Counted from the first letter of the stretch, positions 20,093-30,092 are shown. The stretch is 64,000 nucleotides of DNA from Bacteroidales bacterium (GCA_028716265.1 JAQUQD010000004.1:1-64000); one strand, 5' to 3'. The notes: generated by a model from the letters alone, not told the origin. A program made the numbers and translations.

Positions 20093-21226
20093 TCAAATAA
20101 CCACCGAGATCTCATTCCCGCTGTCAAACCGTCTGAGATCATCCTGGCCGACCACATTTTCAAAGTCAACCTTTTGTTCTTTGATCTTGGCAAAATCCTC
20201 CAGCTTTTCAGGGAAAACTCCCTTGGTGTTCTGTTCGATGATCTCCCTTACTTTCTCCACGGGGATGGCCATCAGGTTATTGGGATCCACGACATAGGAA
20301 TACCACATAATCTGGCTGAAGATGTCTGTCTTCTGGTGCACTGCTTCTCCCTTTCGGGTTTTCAGGATGATCTCGCTGTTGGGGAAATGTTTCAGTGCAT
20401 CGATGTAGACTTCGTACTCATATCTCAGGCAGCACTTGAGCTTGCTGCATTGTCCGGCCAGTTTCTGCGGATTGGGCGACAGTTGCTGGACGCGGGCCAT
20501 ATTGGTGCTGACCGACCGGAAATCGGTCAGCCAGGTCGAGCAGCACAATTCCCTTCCGCAGGTACCGATCCCTCCCAGTCTGCCGGATTCCTGGCGAACG
20601 CCAATCTGGCGCATTTCGATCCTGACTTTGAAATTCTCGGCCAGCACTTTGATCAATTCCCTGAAATCCACCCGTTCATCGGCCGTGTAGTAAAAGATGG
20701 CCTTGGTCCCGTCGCCCTGGTATTCCACGTCGTTGATCTTCATCTTCAGTCCGATCCGGGAGGCGATACGCCTGGCCCTGTGCATGGTCTGGTCTTCCTG
20801 ATCCACCATGCTGATCCACTTCTCAATGTCGGATATCCGGGCTTTCCGGTACACCTTCTTTATGTCGTCGGAGGCGGGATTGACTCTTTTCCTGCGCATC
20901 TGCAGACGGACCACCTCACCCGTTAGGGTGATGATCCCGATATCGTGCCCCGGAGAAGCTTCCACTGCAACGATATCGCCCTCATTAAACCAGCTCCCGG
21001 ACGGAATCCTGTAAAAGTCTTTTCTGCTGTTCTTGAAACGTACCTCAATACAGTCAAATCTATCCTGGGAATCAGGAAGGATAATCTCTTTGAGCCAGTT
21101 ATAACTGTCCAGTTTGCTGCAGCCATGCGCATAAACCATCTCATTGTGATACTGCGGTCTGGGTGGCTGGCAACAGCCACGCGACAAAAAGGAATTCTCT
21201 TCGCTGTTCTTGATCTGGTCTTCCAT
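20093..21226 (-). CDS. ricT: PSP1 domain protein / RicT (YaaT)-like regulatory Fe-S complex subunit
   Basis: 'RQESGRLGGIGTCGRELCCSTWLTDF', 'GQCSKLKCCLRYEYEVY' Cys-rich PSP1 signature. Confidence 0.88.
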   Translation of the reverse strand: MEDQIKNSEENSFLSRGCCQPPRPQYHNEMVYAHGCSKLDSYNWLKEIILPDSQDRFDCIEVRFKNSRKDFYRIPSGSWFNEGDIVAVEASPGHDIGIITLTGEVVRLQMRRKRVNPASDDIKKVYRKARISDIEKWISMVDQEDQTMHRARRIASRIGLKMKINDVEYQGDGTKAIFYYTADERVDFRELIKVLAENFKVRIEMRQIGVRQESGRLGGIGTCGRELCCSTWLTDFRSVSTNMARVQQLSPNPQKLAGQCSKLKCCLRYEYEVYIDALKHFPNSEIILKTRKGEAVHQKTDIFSQIMWYSYVVDPNNLMAIPVEKVREIIEQNTKGVFPEKLEDFAKIKEQKVDFENVVGQDDLRRFDSGNEISVVI

Positions 21227-21269
21227 AGGATGAACCTCTGGTCTGCAAAGGTATAAATTTAACTGATCA

Positions 21270-22409
21270 CTATCTGCCGGGCTTCATTTTTAACAACTTA
21301 CCAAAGGTAAGGGACAGGTCCATGAACAACAGGGAGGGATTGGCGTTACGTTCAATATGAGCAAGGGCACGGTTCAGTTCTTCCGTGAACAGGATCCCGT
21401 TGGCTTTATGTATGAACGGTGCGAAGTTCACAGCAAACTCCTTTTCTGCAGGGGTCAGCCGAGAAAGTGCCTGATCGGCGTATGGCAGCATCATGGATTC
21501 CCGGATGAAACGAAGGGCGTACAAGAGGAAGCTCTTCTGCCGCTCCCTACCCTGTTCCGTAAGACCATCAATGAATGCGGAGAGCCCTGCAGCCTTCTGT
21601 TGATAGCATAATCGCATCCACTTGGCGAACCGTCCAAACAGGTCCACTTCCAGCTGACCGTCATTCCATCCGAGAGCCAGGTTCAGGTTGCCGTCAACCT
21701 GACGCACCAGCGAGGTTAACTCATCGCCGGAAAGAGCAAGCCTGGTTCTCAGGACTTCACGAACCGCAGCATCATCGGCTTTGAAGAATTTCACCGGCTG
21801 GGTACGGGACAGGATCGTGGAAATGATCTGATCGTGGTTTGCGCTGATGAGAATAAAAAGTGTCTTGTCGGGGGGTTCTTCAAGGATCTTGAGGATCTTG
21901 GGCGCTGCTGCATGATAAAGCTTTTCCACCATCCAGATGATCATCACCTTGTATTCCGCTTCATAGGCCTTGTAATTCAGCGTTTTAATGATCTCGTTGC
22001 AGTCATCGGCGTTGATGATGGCCTGTTTGTTCTCAAGATCGATCTTTTGGTACCAGTCGTCGAGTGCGACAAAACATCCCCTGGTGATCAGCAGCTCGCG
22101 CCAGTCAGACAGGAACTCCCTGGTGAGGGGATTTTTGGGTACTTTTTTTGTAACCGCCACCGGAAGGATGAAATGCAGGTCGGGGTGAATGAGCTTCTCA
22201 TATTTGATACAGGAGGGGCAGCGGCCGCAGGAATCCTCCTCTGTCCGGTCAGTGCAGTTGATATACTGGGCATAGGCGATGGCCATGGCCAGTTTGCCGG
22301 CTCCCTCGGGTCCGAAGAACAGCTGGGCGTGACTTATACGGCTCTCCCGCACCGTCTGGATCAGGCGGCGTTTGATGTTATTCTGACCGGGGATGGAGGA
22401 AAATCTCAT
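21270..22409 (-). CDS. holB: DNA polymerase III subunit delta' (AAA+ clamp-loader)
   Basis: 'IPGQNNIKRRLIQTVRESRISHAQLFFGPEGAGKLAMAIAYAQYINC', zinc Cys cluster 'CGRCPSCIKYEKLIHPDLHF', 'LKILEEPPDKTLFILIS'. Start set to MRFSSIPGQ; the upstream Met of the listed ORF is inside a tandem repeat. Confidence 0.9.
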   Translation of the reverse strand: MRFSSIPGQNNIKRRLIQTVRESRISHAQLFFGPEGAGKLAMAIAYAQYINCTDRTEEDSCGRCPSCIKYEKLIHPDLHFILPVAVTKKVPKNPLTREFLSDWRELLITRGCFVALDDWYQKIDLENKQAIINADDCNEIIKTLNYKAYEAEYKVMIIWMVEKLYHAAAPKILKILEEPPDKTLFILISANHDQIISTILSRTQPVKFFKADDAAVREVLRTRLALSGDELTSLVRQVDGNLNLALGWNDGQLEVDLFGRFAKWMRLCYQQKAAGLSAFIDGLTEQGRERQKSFLLYALRFIRESMMLPYADQALSRLTPAEKEFAVNFAPFIHKANGILFTEELNRALAHIERNANPSLLFMDLSLTFGKLLKMKPGR

Positions 22410-22411
22410 GA

Positions 22412-22472
22412 ATTGACAATTGTCAATTGTCAATTGTCAATCCCATCGAACATTGTACATTGACAATTAACA
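22412..22472. repeat. ATTGTCA heptamer tandem repeat within palindromic AT-rich block
   Basis: ATTGACAATTGTCAAT palindrome (22412-22427) and three ATTGTCA copies (22419-22439), degenerate ATTGACAATTAACAAT further on. Confidence 0.8.
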
Positions 22473-22480
22473 ATCGGTAA

Positions 22481-23236
22481 TCATACAGTTTTCTGTCCGC
22501 AGACCTTGGCTTTCCAGAACTCGCGGTTCATGCGGGCAATGTTGGTGATCTTGATCCCTTTGGGGCATTCGGCCTCACAGGCATAGGAATTCGTACAGTT
22601 ACCGAATCCCAGCTCGTCCATCCTGGCCACCATGCGTTGCACGCGGCGTTTGGCCTCCACCTTTCCCTGTGGCAGCAGTGCAAACTGTGACACTTTGGCT
22701 GAGACGAACAGCATGGCCGAGGCATTCTTGCAGGCTGCCACACAGGCCCCGCACCCGATGCAAACAGCTGAATCGTACGATTCGTCGGCGTTCTCCTTCT
22801 GAATCTTTGTGGTGTTGGATTCTGCCGCCTGGCCTGTGTCAACCGATATATAACCGCCAGCCACCAGGATCTTTTCAAGCGAGGTCCGGTCCACGATCAG
22901 GTCCCTGATCACCGGGAAAGGCCTGGCGCGCCAGGGCTCCACAACGATAGTCTGTCCGTCCCTGAAAACCCGCATATACAAATGACACGTGGTGGCCAGC
23001 TTCTGTGGACCGTGGGGATGGCCGTTGATGTACAATCCGCAGCTGCCGCAGATCCCCTCGCGGCAGTCGTGCTCGAAGGCCACAGGCATCTCCCCTTTTT
23101 CCACCAGTGTTCCATTCAGCGAATCCAGCATCTCGAGAAAAGACATTTCGGGGGATACGTTATCCATGTCGTAGGTGGCGAACTTTCCTTTTTCAGTGGC
23201 ATTTGGCTGGCGCCATATCTTGAGCCTTAGTTTCAT
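22481..23236 (-). CDS. sdhB: Succinate dehydrogenase/fumarate reductase iron-sulfur subunit
   Basis: '[15 protein letters not shown]', '[24 protein letters not shown]', '[15 protein letters not shown]'. Confidence 0.95.
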   Translation of the reverse strand: MKLRLKIWRQPNATEKGKFATYDMDNVSPEMSFLEMLDSLNGTLVEKGEMPVAFEHDCREGICGSCGLYINGHPHGPQKLATTCHLYMRVFRDGQTIVVEPWRARPFPVIRDLIVDRTSLEKILVAGGYISVDTGQAAESNTTKIQKENADESYDSAVCIGCGACVAACKNASAMLFVSAKVSQFALLPQGKVEAKRRVQRMVARMDELGFGNCTNSYACEAECPKGIKITNIARMNREFWKAKVCGQKTV

Positions 23237-23251
23237 GGCTGTTTCAGTTTG

Positions 23252-25171
23252 TTATTTGTAACTTCTTTCTTTTAACTCCACATTTTCGAACACCAGGGGT
23301 TCTTTATGCAGAACAGGTGTGCCGGCCTCGTCCGTATACTCCCAGGCCGCAACGTAGGAATATGTCGAATCGATCCGCTGGGCTTCCCCTGATCCGGTCT
23401 GGCTCTCCTCGCGGAAATGGGCACCGCAGGATTCTTTACGGTCAAGGGCATCGGTGATCATTAGTTTGGCCAGTCCGAAGAAATCGGCAATACGGATTGC
23501 TTTTTCAAGCTCCTGGTTCAACTCGTTGGGTGTTCCCGGGATCCTGACGTCCTTCCAGAATTCCTTTTCCAGCTCTTCCACCATGTCATAGGCTTTCTTC
23601 AGGCCTTCTTCGTTGCGTGCCATCCCGCAATGGTTCCACATGATGTTGCCTAGCCGTTTATGGAACGATAGGGCTGTCTTCCGGCCATTGACCTTCATCA
23701 GTTTATCGATCCTGCCGGTAACATTTTTCTCCGCTTCCTCAAAGGCTTTGTCGTCGGTGGCTATATGCGGTGTCCTGATCTCGGCTGCAAGATAGTCGCT
23801 GAGGGTATACGGGAGGATGAAATATCCGTCGCCCGCACACTGCATCAGTGAGGAAGCTCCCAGCCTGTTGGCCCCGTGATCCGAAAAATTGGATTCCCCG
23901 ATGGCGAACAGCCCGTTGATGGTGGTCATCAGGCCATAGTCCACCCACAATCCTCCCATGGTATAATGCCCTGCCGGGTAGATGCGCATGGGCTCTTCAT
24001 AGGGATCGCTTCCTGTGACGCGATGGTACAGCTCGAAAAGATTTCCGTACTTGGCTGCAATGGCCTTTTTACCCTGTTTTTGGATCGCATCCTTGAAATC
24101 AAGGTACACCGAAAGGCCCGTGGGGCCTACGCCATAGCCCGCATCACAGCGTTCCTTGGCTGCCCTAGACCCCACATCCCGTGGCACCAGGTTGCCGTAA
24201 GCCGGATACCTGCGTTCCAGGTAGTAATCCCTGTCCTCCTCCGGAATATGATTGGGATGCCGTTTGTCCTCCTTGTCCTTCGGCACCCAGATGCGGCCGT
24301 CGTTACGAAGCGATTCCGACATCAGGGTAAGCTTCGACTGGTACTCGTTCAGCACCGGCAAGCTGGTCGGGTGTATCTGGACAAAGCTGGGATTGCCAAA
24401 AAAGGCTCCGCGTTTATAGGCTGCCCAAGCTGCCGTAGCGTTGGAGTTGACGGCCAGCGTGGAAAGGTAATAAATGGTTCCGTATCCGCCGGTGGCGAGT
24501 ACCACGGCATGGGCGGCATGCCGTTCGATCACGCCGGTGACAAGGTTGCGGGCTACCACGCCCCGCGCCTTTCCGTCGATCACGACGATATCCAGCACAT
24601 CCCGCCGGGGATACATGGTCACTGTTCCCAGGTCAACCTGGCGGCACAATCCCGAATAGCATCCCAGCAGTACCTGCTGTCCTGTCTGTCCCTGTGCATA
24701 AAACGTGCGTGAAACCTGCACCCCGCCGAACGAACGGTTCGCCAGCGTACCACCATATTCCCTGGCAAAGGGTACACCCTGTGCAACCAGCTGGTCAATG
24801 GAGGCATTGCTCACTTCAGCGGCACGGTAAACATTAGCCTCCCGCGAACGGTAATCACCCCCCTTGATCATGTCATAGAACAAACGGAAGACGCTGTCGC
24901 CGTCGTTCTTATAGTTCTTGGCTGCGTTGATCCCACCTTGCGCCGCCACTGAATGGGCCCTCCGCGGCATGTCCTGATAACAGAAAACCTTCACGTTGTA
25001 TCCCATCTCTCCCAGCGTGGCAGCTGCCGAACTCCCGGCAATGCCGGTACCCACTACGATGATATCCAGCTTTTTGCGGTTGGCGGGATTCACGAGCCGG
25101 GCATGTTCCTTATAATGGGTCCATTTTTCTGCCAGAGGCCCCTGGGGTATTTTCGAATCTAGTTTTGTCAT
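23252..25171 (-). CDS. sdhA: Succinate dehydrogenase/fumarate reductase flavoprotein subunit
   Basis: '[29 protein letters not shown]', '[18 protein letters not shown]', '[44 protein letters not shown]'. Confidence 0.96.
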   Translation of the reverse strand: MTKLDSKIPQGPLAEKWTHYKEHARLVNPANRKKLDIIVVGTGIAGSSAAATLGEMGYNVKVFCYQDMPRRAHSVAAQGGINAAKNYKNDGDSVFRLFYDMIKGGDYRSREANVYRAAEVSNASIDQLVAQGVPFAREYGGTLANRSFGGVQVSRTFYAQGQTGQQVLLGCYSGLCRQVDLGTVTMYPRRDVLDIVVIDGKARGVVARNLVTGVIERHAAHAVVLATGGYGTIYYLSTLAVNSNATAAWAAYKRGAFFGNPSFVQIHPTSLPVLNEYQSKLTLMSESLRNDGRIWVPKDKEDKRHPNHIPEEDRDYYLERRYPAYGNLVPRDVGSRAAKERCDAGYGVGPTGLSVYLDFKDAIQKQGKKAIAAKYGNLFELYHRVTGSDPYEEPMRIYPAGHYTMGGLWVDYGLMTTINGLFAIGESNFSDHGANRLGASSLMQCAGDGYFILPYTLSDYLAAEIRTPHIATDDKAFEEAEKNVTGRIDKLMKVNGRKTALSFHKRLGNIMWNHCGMARNEEGLKKAYDMVEELEKEFWKDVRIPGTPNELNQELEKAIRIADFFGLAKLMITDALDRKESCGAHFREESQTGSGEAQRIDSTYSYVAAWEYTDEAGTPVLHKEPLVFENVELKERSYK

Positions 25172-25187
25172 GGTTGTTTTGGTTTTT

Positions 25188-25297
25188 GTTTAGGGGTTAA
25201 GGTTAGGAGGCCAGTGTGGTTCAGTGGTCAGGTTCGGAGGATTTTACCCTGATCGTTACCCTGAACCAAACCGGCATCTTAACCTTTGCCCCTAAAC
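25188..25297. repeat. ~110-bp imperfect long inverted repeat (hairpin) between sdhA and sdhC
   Basis: GTTTAGGGGTTAAGGTTA (25188-25205) vs TAACCTTTGCCCCTAAAC (25280-25297), 16/18 complementary; complementarity continues inward (GTGGTTCAG / CTGAACCAAAC). Confidence 0.75.
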
Positions 25298-25314
25298 GAA
25301 TATTCATCATTCTT

Positions 25315-25983
25315 TCAAAAAATAAGAAAATATAACGGAATGCAAATGAAGCCCAAGGGGACGATGACAGAGTAAGCGTACCCCAGCCACCGGATAATGG
25401 GCGTATACTTACTGTGGTTCAGTCCCAGTGACTGGAAGGCAGACTGAAAGGCATGGCTGAGATGAAATCCCAGCAGGATGAGCAGTACGATGTAAATAAC
25501 GGCATACGTTGTATTGGAAAACAGATTGACCGCCATGTGATAAAAATCATGGTCGCCAAGGACCGGGGCCTGGCCCGTGGGAGGGGCGGTCCATCCCAGT
25601 TTCACAAAATAGAAATTGATAAAATGAATCACCAGGAAAATCAGGATGATGATCCCGGTATGGATCATGAATTTAGAAAAGAAAGAGGTCTGAGACCAGC
25701 CCTCCCTTCTGTACCGTTTTGGCCTGGCTATCCAGTTCTGGATCTGGAGAATGATCCCGTAAACCATATGGATGAGGAACGTCAGAAACAGGACGATCTC
25801 AATAACCTTTACCAACGGATTGGAGGTCATAAATTGTACGGCCTGCCCGAAGATCTCCTGATGATTCACGGTAATGGGCAGGATGAACAGATTAATGCCC
25901 AGATGGACCAGTAAAAAGAGCACAAGGAATATCCCCGCAAAGGCCATGATGAATTTCTTTGTAAGTGACGACTGCTTAATCAT
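25315..25983 (-). CDS. sdhC: Succinate dehydrogenase cytochrome b subunit
   Basis: 'SSLTKKFIMAFAGIFLVLFLLVHLGINLFIL...', 'YHMAVNLFSNTTYAVIYIVLLILLGFHLSHAFQSAFQSLGLNH'; position next to sdhA/B. Confidence 0.93.
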   Translation of the reverse strand: MIKQSSLTKKFIMAFAGIFLVLFLLVHLGINLFILPITVNHQEIFGQAVQFMTSNPLVKVIEIVLFLTFLIHMVYGIILQIQNWIARPKRYRREGWSQTSFFSKFMIHTGIIILIFLVIHFINFYFVKLGWTAPPTGQAPVLGDHDFYHMAVNLFSNTTYAVIYIVLLILLGFHLSHAFQSAFQSLGLNHSKYTPIIRWLGYAYSVIVPLGFICIPLYFLIF

Positions 25984-26064
25984 TTCCCTGAATTTAAGTG
26001 TCTAAAAATAGGTGATCGGTCTCCTGATTAAAGAAAATTTAGTTCTTTTGTATTTGGATGCGAA

Positions 26065-26094
26065 CAAAATTAGGATATGTTAGTTGAATAACAA
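26065..26094 (-). promoter_or_regulatory. Putative Bacteroidota-type promoter of sdhCAB (TTG - 19 nt - TAATTTTG)
   Basis: Minus strand: TTG at 26094-26092, 19-nt spacer, TAATTTTG at 26072-26065, ~80 nt upstream of sdhC ATG; fits -33 TTG / -7 TAnnTTTG pattern. Confidence 0.5.
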
Positions 26095-26155
26095 CTGCGG
26101 GTAATTTATTTTTAGAGATTATAAATAACCTTTGGTGTACCCAAACCTGTCATGC

Positions 26156-27442
26156 ATGAGATACGAATCCATTGATAATCGCTTGTTCATAAAGAATCGC
26201 CTGAAGCTCAGGGAGATGTTGCCTAAAAATGCGCTGGTCGTTGTCAACTCCAATGATGAGCTTTTGCGTTCGGGCGACCAGTATTACCCGTTTCGTCAGA
26301 ATTCGGATCTTTTTTACCTTACAGGTCTCGATCAGGAAAAATGCATTCTTACCATATGTCCCGATCATCCTAACGAGAAATACAGGGAGATCGTCTTCAC
26401 ACTGAAAGCGGATGAGCTGACCGAAACCTGGAACGGGCACAAGTACACCAAACGGGAGATCAGGGCCATTTCGGGCATCGAAACCATTGAGTGGCTCGAC
26501 GATTTCGAGATCACTTTCCGCTATCTGATGGCCTCTGCCGGGGTAGTCTTTCTCAATCAGAACGAGTACATCAAGCTGACCAACGAGGTGCCGCTTCGCG
26601 ACCTGCGTTTTGCGCAAAAGATCCGGGATGCCTTCCCTGTACACCGGTATGAGCGTCTTGCGCCCCTGCTGACCGAGCTGCGACTGGTCAAGGAGCCGGA
26701 GGAGGTCGCCCTGATCAGACGGGCCTGCCATCTCACCGGACAGGCATTCCGGCGGGTACTGCAGTTTGTCAGGCCGGGTGTCATGGAATACGAGGTGGAA
26801 GCGGAGATGACCCATGAGTTCATAAGGAACGGTTCCAGCGGCCATGCCTTCCAGCCCATCATTGGATCCGGGCGCAACGGCCTCGTCCTGCACTATACGG
26901 ATAACCACGATTGTTGCCGGGACGGTGACCTTTTGCTGATGGACTTCGGAGCTGAGTACGCCAATTATATCGCCGACTGCACCCGTACCATCCCTGTCAA
27001 CGGCCGGTTCTCCCCCAGACAACTGCAATGTTATGAGGCGGTGCTCCGTGTCATGAAACAGGCAACATCCTTCTTCGTGCCGGGTAATTCATCTGATTTT
27101 GTCACAAAAGAAACCCATCGGCTCATGGAAAAAGAGATGATCGGCCTTGGCCTGTTCACCCAGGAGCAGGTCGACCGGGAGGATCCGGACAAACCGCTGT
27201 ACTTTAAATATTTGATGCACAACGTATGCCACCCGATCGGGCTGGATGTCCACGACGTGGGCAGTAAACATACTCCCTTCAAAAAAGGAATGGTCCTGAC
27301 GCTCGAACCAGGCCTGTACATTCCGGAAGAAGGGATCGGTATCCGGATAGAAGATGACATCATGGTGGATGATGAACCAGTCGACCTGATGGCCTCCATC
27401 CCGCGCGAGGCGGATGAAGTCGAGGGATTGATGAAGCATTAA
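26156..27442 (+). CDS. Aminopeptidase P family protein (M24, Xaa-Pro aminopeptidase)
   Basis: Metal-ligand motifs 'LLMDFGAEYANYIADCTRTIPVNG', 'HNVCHPIGLDVHDVG', 'LTLEPGLYIPE', 'GIRIEDDIMV'. Start set to ATG 26156 (listed ORF starts at TTG 26132). Confidence 0.93.
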   Translation: MRYESIDNRLFIKNRLKLREMLPKNALVVVNSNDELLRSGDQYYPFRQNSDLFYLTGLDQEKCILTICPDHPNEKYREIVFTLKADELTETWNGHKYTKREIRAISGIETIEWLDDFEITFRYLMASAGVVFLNQNEYIKLTNEVPLRDLRFAQKIRDAFPVHRYERLAPLLTELRLVKEPEEVALIRRACHLTGQAFRRVLQFVRPGVMEYEVEAEMTHEFIRNGSSGHAFQPIIGSGRNGLVLHYTDNHDCCRDGDLLLMDFGAEYANYIADCTRTIPVNGRFSPRQLQCYEAVLRVMKQATSFFVPGNSSDFVTKETHRLMEKEMIGLGLFTQEQVDREDPDKPLYFKYLMHNVCHPIGLDVHDVGSKHTPFKKGMVLTLEPGLYIPEEGIGIRIEDDIMVDDEPVDLMASIPREADEVEGLMKH

Positions 27443-27471
27443 GCAGTTGGCAGTTGGCAATTAGCATTAAG

Positions 27472-27509
27472 ACAATTTAACAATTTAACAATTTAACAAT
27501 TTAACAATA
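27472..27509. repeat. ACAATTTA octamer tandem repeat (4 perfect copies + partial)
   Basis: acaattta x4 at 27472-27503 followed by acaata, directly upstream of the CDS at 27522. Confidence 0.9.
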
Positions 27510-27521
27510 AATCAATTAACC

Positions 27522-28910
27522 ATGTTCAGCAAAAACCTTTACACTGGCCGCCGTAAAAAGCTCGCGGCCAAGATCCGTTCCGGAATCATTCTGATCCAGG
27601 GGAACGCCGAAGCAGCCATGAATTATACGGCGAACACCTATCATTTCAGGCAGGACAGCAACTTTCTTTATTTTTTCGGGCTGGACCAGCCGGATCTGAT
27701 CGGCATCATTGACGCGGACAATCATAAGGAGTATATTTTCGGCAACGACACCGACATTGAAGACATCATCTGGATGGGTCCCCAGCCCACCATAAAAGAA
27801 CTCGCCTCAGACGTAGGGGTGGAGAACACCGGTCCTCTGGATAAAGTGGCTGAGTTGCTGGCTGCAGGCATTAAATCGGGAAGGAAGATCCATTTTCTGC
27901 CCACATACCGTGGCGAGCAGGTGATCCAACTCCACCGGCTGTTGGGTCTGATCCACTCCCGGGTGAACGATTATGCTTCCATGGAGCTGATCCGTGCCGT
28001 GGTTGACCTTCGGTCGGTAAAAGACAGGTACGAGGTTGCAGAGATCGAAAAGGCGATCGACATCGCATACGACATGTTCACCACGGGAATGAAAATGGCT
28101 CACCCGGGAGTATACGAACGGGAAATCGTCGGCGTCATGGAGGGCATATCCATAGCGGGCGGAAATCCCACATCGTTCCCCGTCATCCTTTCGATCAACG
28201 GACAGACGCTGCACAATCACAAGCATGGAAACAAGCTTGTCCCTAACCGCATGCTGATGATGGATGCGGGCTCGGAAAGTCAGATGCATTATGCAAGCGA
28301 TATCACGCGCACGGTGCCCGTTGGCGGTAAATTCTCATCCAAACAGAAAGAGGTATACCAGATCGTCCTCGAAGCCAACATGAAAAGCATCGATGCCATC
28401 CATCCGGGTGTCACCTACAAGAGCATACACCTGTTTGCCGCCAGGACCATTGCCCAGGGCCTGAAAGAGCTCGGCCTGATGAAAGGCAATGTGGAAGAGG
28501 CGGTGGCCAGCGGGGCTCATGCGTTGTTTTTTCCCCATGGACTCGGCCATATGCTGGGACTGGATGTGCATGACATGGAGGGGCTCGGAGAAAACAACGT
28601 GGGCTACGACCACACTGTCATGCGAAGTGACCAGTTCGGGCTGGCTTACCTGCGCATGGCGAAAACCCTTGTCCCGGGATATGTTCTGACCGTCGAGCCC
28701 GGCATTTATTTCATACCGGAACTGATCGACCAGTGGAAAGCGGAAAAGAAATTCGCCGGATTCATCAATTACGATAAGATTGCAGGCTATATGGAGATCG
28801 GCGGTGCCCGCATCGAAGACGATGTCCTGGTGACACCCGAAGGGCACAAGGTACTGGGCCGGCCCATCCCAAAAACCGTAGGGGAAGTCGAAACGACCGT
28901 AAGGGGATAA
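27522..28910 (+). CDS. Aminopeptidase P family protein (M24), paralog of upstream gene
   Basis: 'MMDAGSESQMHYASDITRTVPVGG', 'PHGLGHMLGLDVHDMEG', 'LTVEPGIYF', 'ARIEDDVLV'; N-terminal AMP_N-like domain. Confidence 0.93.
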   Translation: MFSKNLYTGRRKKLAAKIRSGIILIQGNAEAAMNYTANTYHFRQDSNFLYFFGLDQPDLIGIIDADNHKEYIFGNDTDIEDIIWMGPQPTIKELASDVGVENTGPLDKVAELLAAGIKSGRKIHFLPTYRGEQVIQLHRLLGLIHSRVNDYASMELIRAVVDLRSVKDRYEVAEIEKAIDIAYDMFTTGMKMAHPGVYEREIVGVMEGISIAGGNPTSFPVILSINGQTLHNHKHGNKLVPNRMLMMDAGSESQMHYASDITRTVPVGGKFSSKQKEVYQIVLEANMKSIDAIHPGVTYKSIHLFAARTIAQGLKELGLMKGNVEEAVASGAHALFFPHGLGHMLGLDVHDMEGLGENNVGYDHTVMRSDQFGLAYLRMAKTLVPGYVLTVEPGIYFIPELIDQWKAEKKFAGFINYDKIAGYMEIGGARIEDDVLVTPEGHKVLGRPIPKTVGEVETTVRG

Positions 28911-28923
28911 CTTGCTCCGGGCC

Positions 28924-29835
28924 TTAATGTTTTACGAAGATGGCCTTGATGATCTGCGTGGCCATTTTGGGATTCTCCTTCAGGCGGCGGGTAGAATATC
29001 CAAACCACTGCTTCCCGTAGGGAACGTACACGCGCATGTGGTGTCCTTTGTCCACCAGCGTCTTCCTGCGCTCGGGAGTAACACCGTACAGCATCTGGAA
29101 CTCATACTTGTCCCTGGGAACGTTATATTTTTCGATAAGACGCAACGCCCCTTCGATCAGGGGAATATCATGGGTGGCAATGCAAGGGTAAATGCTATTG
29201 CGGAACATGAATTCCAGGTTCTCGAGATAATGCCGGTTGACCTCATGGTACTTTTTATAGGCAATCTCTGCGGGCTCTACGTATATTCCCTTGCATAGCC
29301 TGTAATTGAGGGGCATTTCCCTGCTGTGCAGGTCCATCAGATCCTCCAGGTCCTTACTGGTCCGTTTCAGGTAGGCCTGTACCACCAGACCGACATTTTT
29401 TGGGAATTCTTGTTTCAGCCTGCGAAAAAGAGCGATCTCCATATCGGTGCACTGGGAATCCTCCATATCGATCCGTATAAAGTTATCGTATTTTGCAGCA
29501 CGGGCCACAATTTCCCGTATCATCCGGTAGCACACCTCCTCATCGAGCAACAGTCCGAACAAGGTGGGTTTTACGGAAAGATTCCCGCCGATCCCGCTTT
29601 GCTGTATCACATCGATCACGTTCAGGTATTCCACTTTGTTTTCCTCGGCCTGATCCAGGTTGGTGATGAACTCTCCCAATACATCCATGGTCACCAGTAT
29701 ACCATTTGCGTTAAGTTCTTTCGACACCCGGATGGCGTCTTCCAGCGTCTCTCCAGCTATATACTTCCTGGAAAAAATCCAGACGAATTTCTTCGGGAAA
29801 TAAGGCAACATCGCTGCAATCATCTTATTGATCAT
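28924..29835 (-). CDS. Proline dehydrogenase family protein
   Basis: 'NLSVKPTLFGLLLDEEVCYRMIREIV', 'FIRIDMEDSQCTD', 'LVVQAYLKRTSKDLEDL', 'RLCKGIYVEP', 'EFQMLYGVTPERRKTLVDKGHHMRVYVPYGKQWFGYSTRRLKENP'. Confidence 0.93.
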   Translation of the reverse strand: MINKMIAAMLPYFPKKFVWIFSRKYIAGETLEDAIRVSKELNANGILVTMDVLGEFITNLDQAEENKVEYLNVIDVIQQSGIGGNLSVKPTLFGLLLDEEVCYRMIREIVARAAKYDNFIRIDMEDSQCTDMEIALFRRLKQEFPKNVGLVVQAYLKRTSKDLEDLMDLHSREMPLNYRLCKGIYVEPAEIAYKKYHEVNRHYLENLEFMFRNSIYPCIATHDIPLIEGALRLIEKYNVPRDKYEFQMLYGVTPERRKTLVDKGHHMRVYVPYGKQWFGYSTRRLKENPKMATQIIKAIFVKH

Positions 29836-29962
29836 ACCTTATGAAATTATATGAAACTATTGTTAATAAAATAACAGACAAAAGTAAAGGATTTTTATTT
29901 TTCTACGAATGGGAGCGATTTTATTTTCAGGAGTTTTAATCAATCCCTCCCCCTGCGAGGTT

Positions 29963-30092
29963 TGTCAAAATGAATGTTTTTTATTAAACCACAGAGATCA
30001 CGGAGGAGAACGGAGAATACAGAGGACTGATAACGAGTTATTTAAACTCCGTGAATCCTCCGTGCACTCTGTGGTTAAAATGTATTTTGACA
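29963..30092. repeat. ~130-bp long inverted repeat (CACAGAG...CACGGAGGA...ACGGAG arms; TGTCAAAAT termini)
   Basis: TGTCAAAAT...TTAAACCACAGAGatCACGGAGGA pairs with TCCTCCGTGcaCTCTGTGGTTAAA...ATTTTGACA. Confidence 0.8.

Noticed and set aside
20048-20926. 292-aa plus-strand ORF opposite ricT
   Set aside because: Shadow ORF; minus strand carries the conserved PSP1 cysteine motifs.
23876-24712. 278-aa plus-strand ORF inside sdhA
   Set aside because: Antisense to a highly conserved flavoprotein; no domain pattern.
26150-27028. 292-aa minus-strand ORF opposite the first M24 peptidase
   Set aside because: Antisense shadow; M24 metal-ligand motifs are on the + strand.
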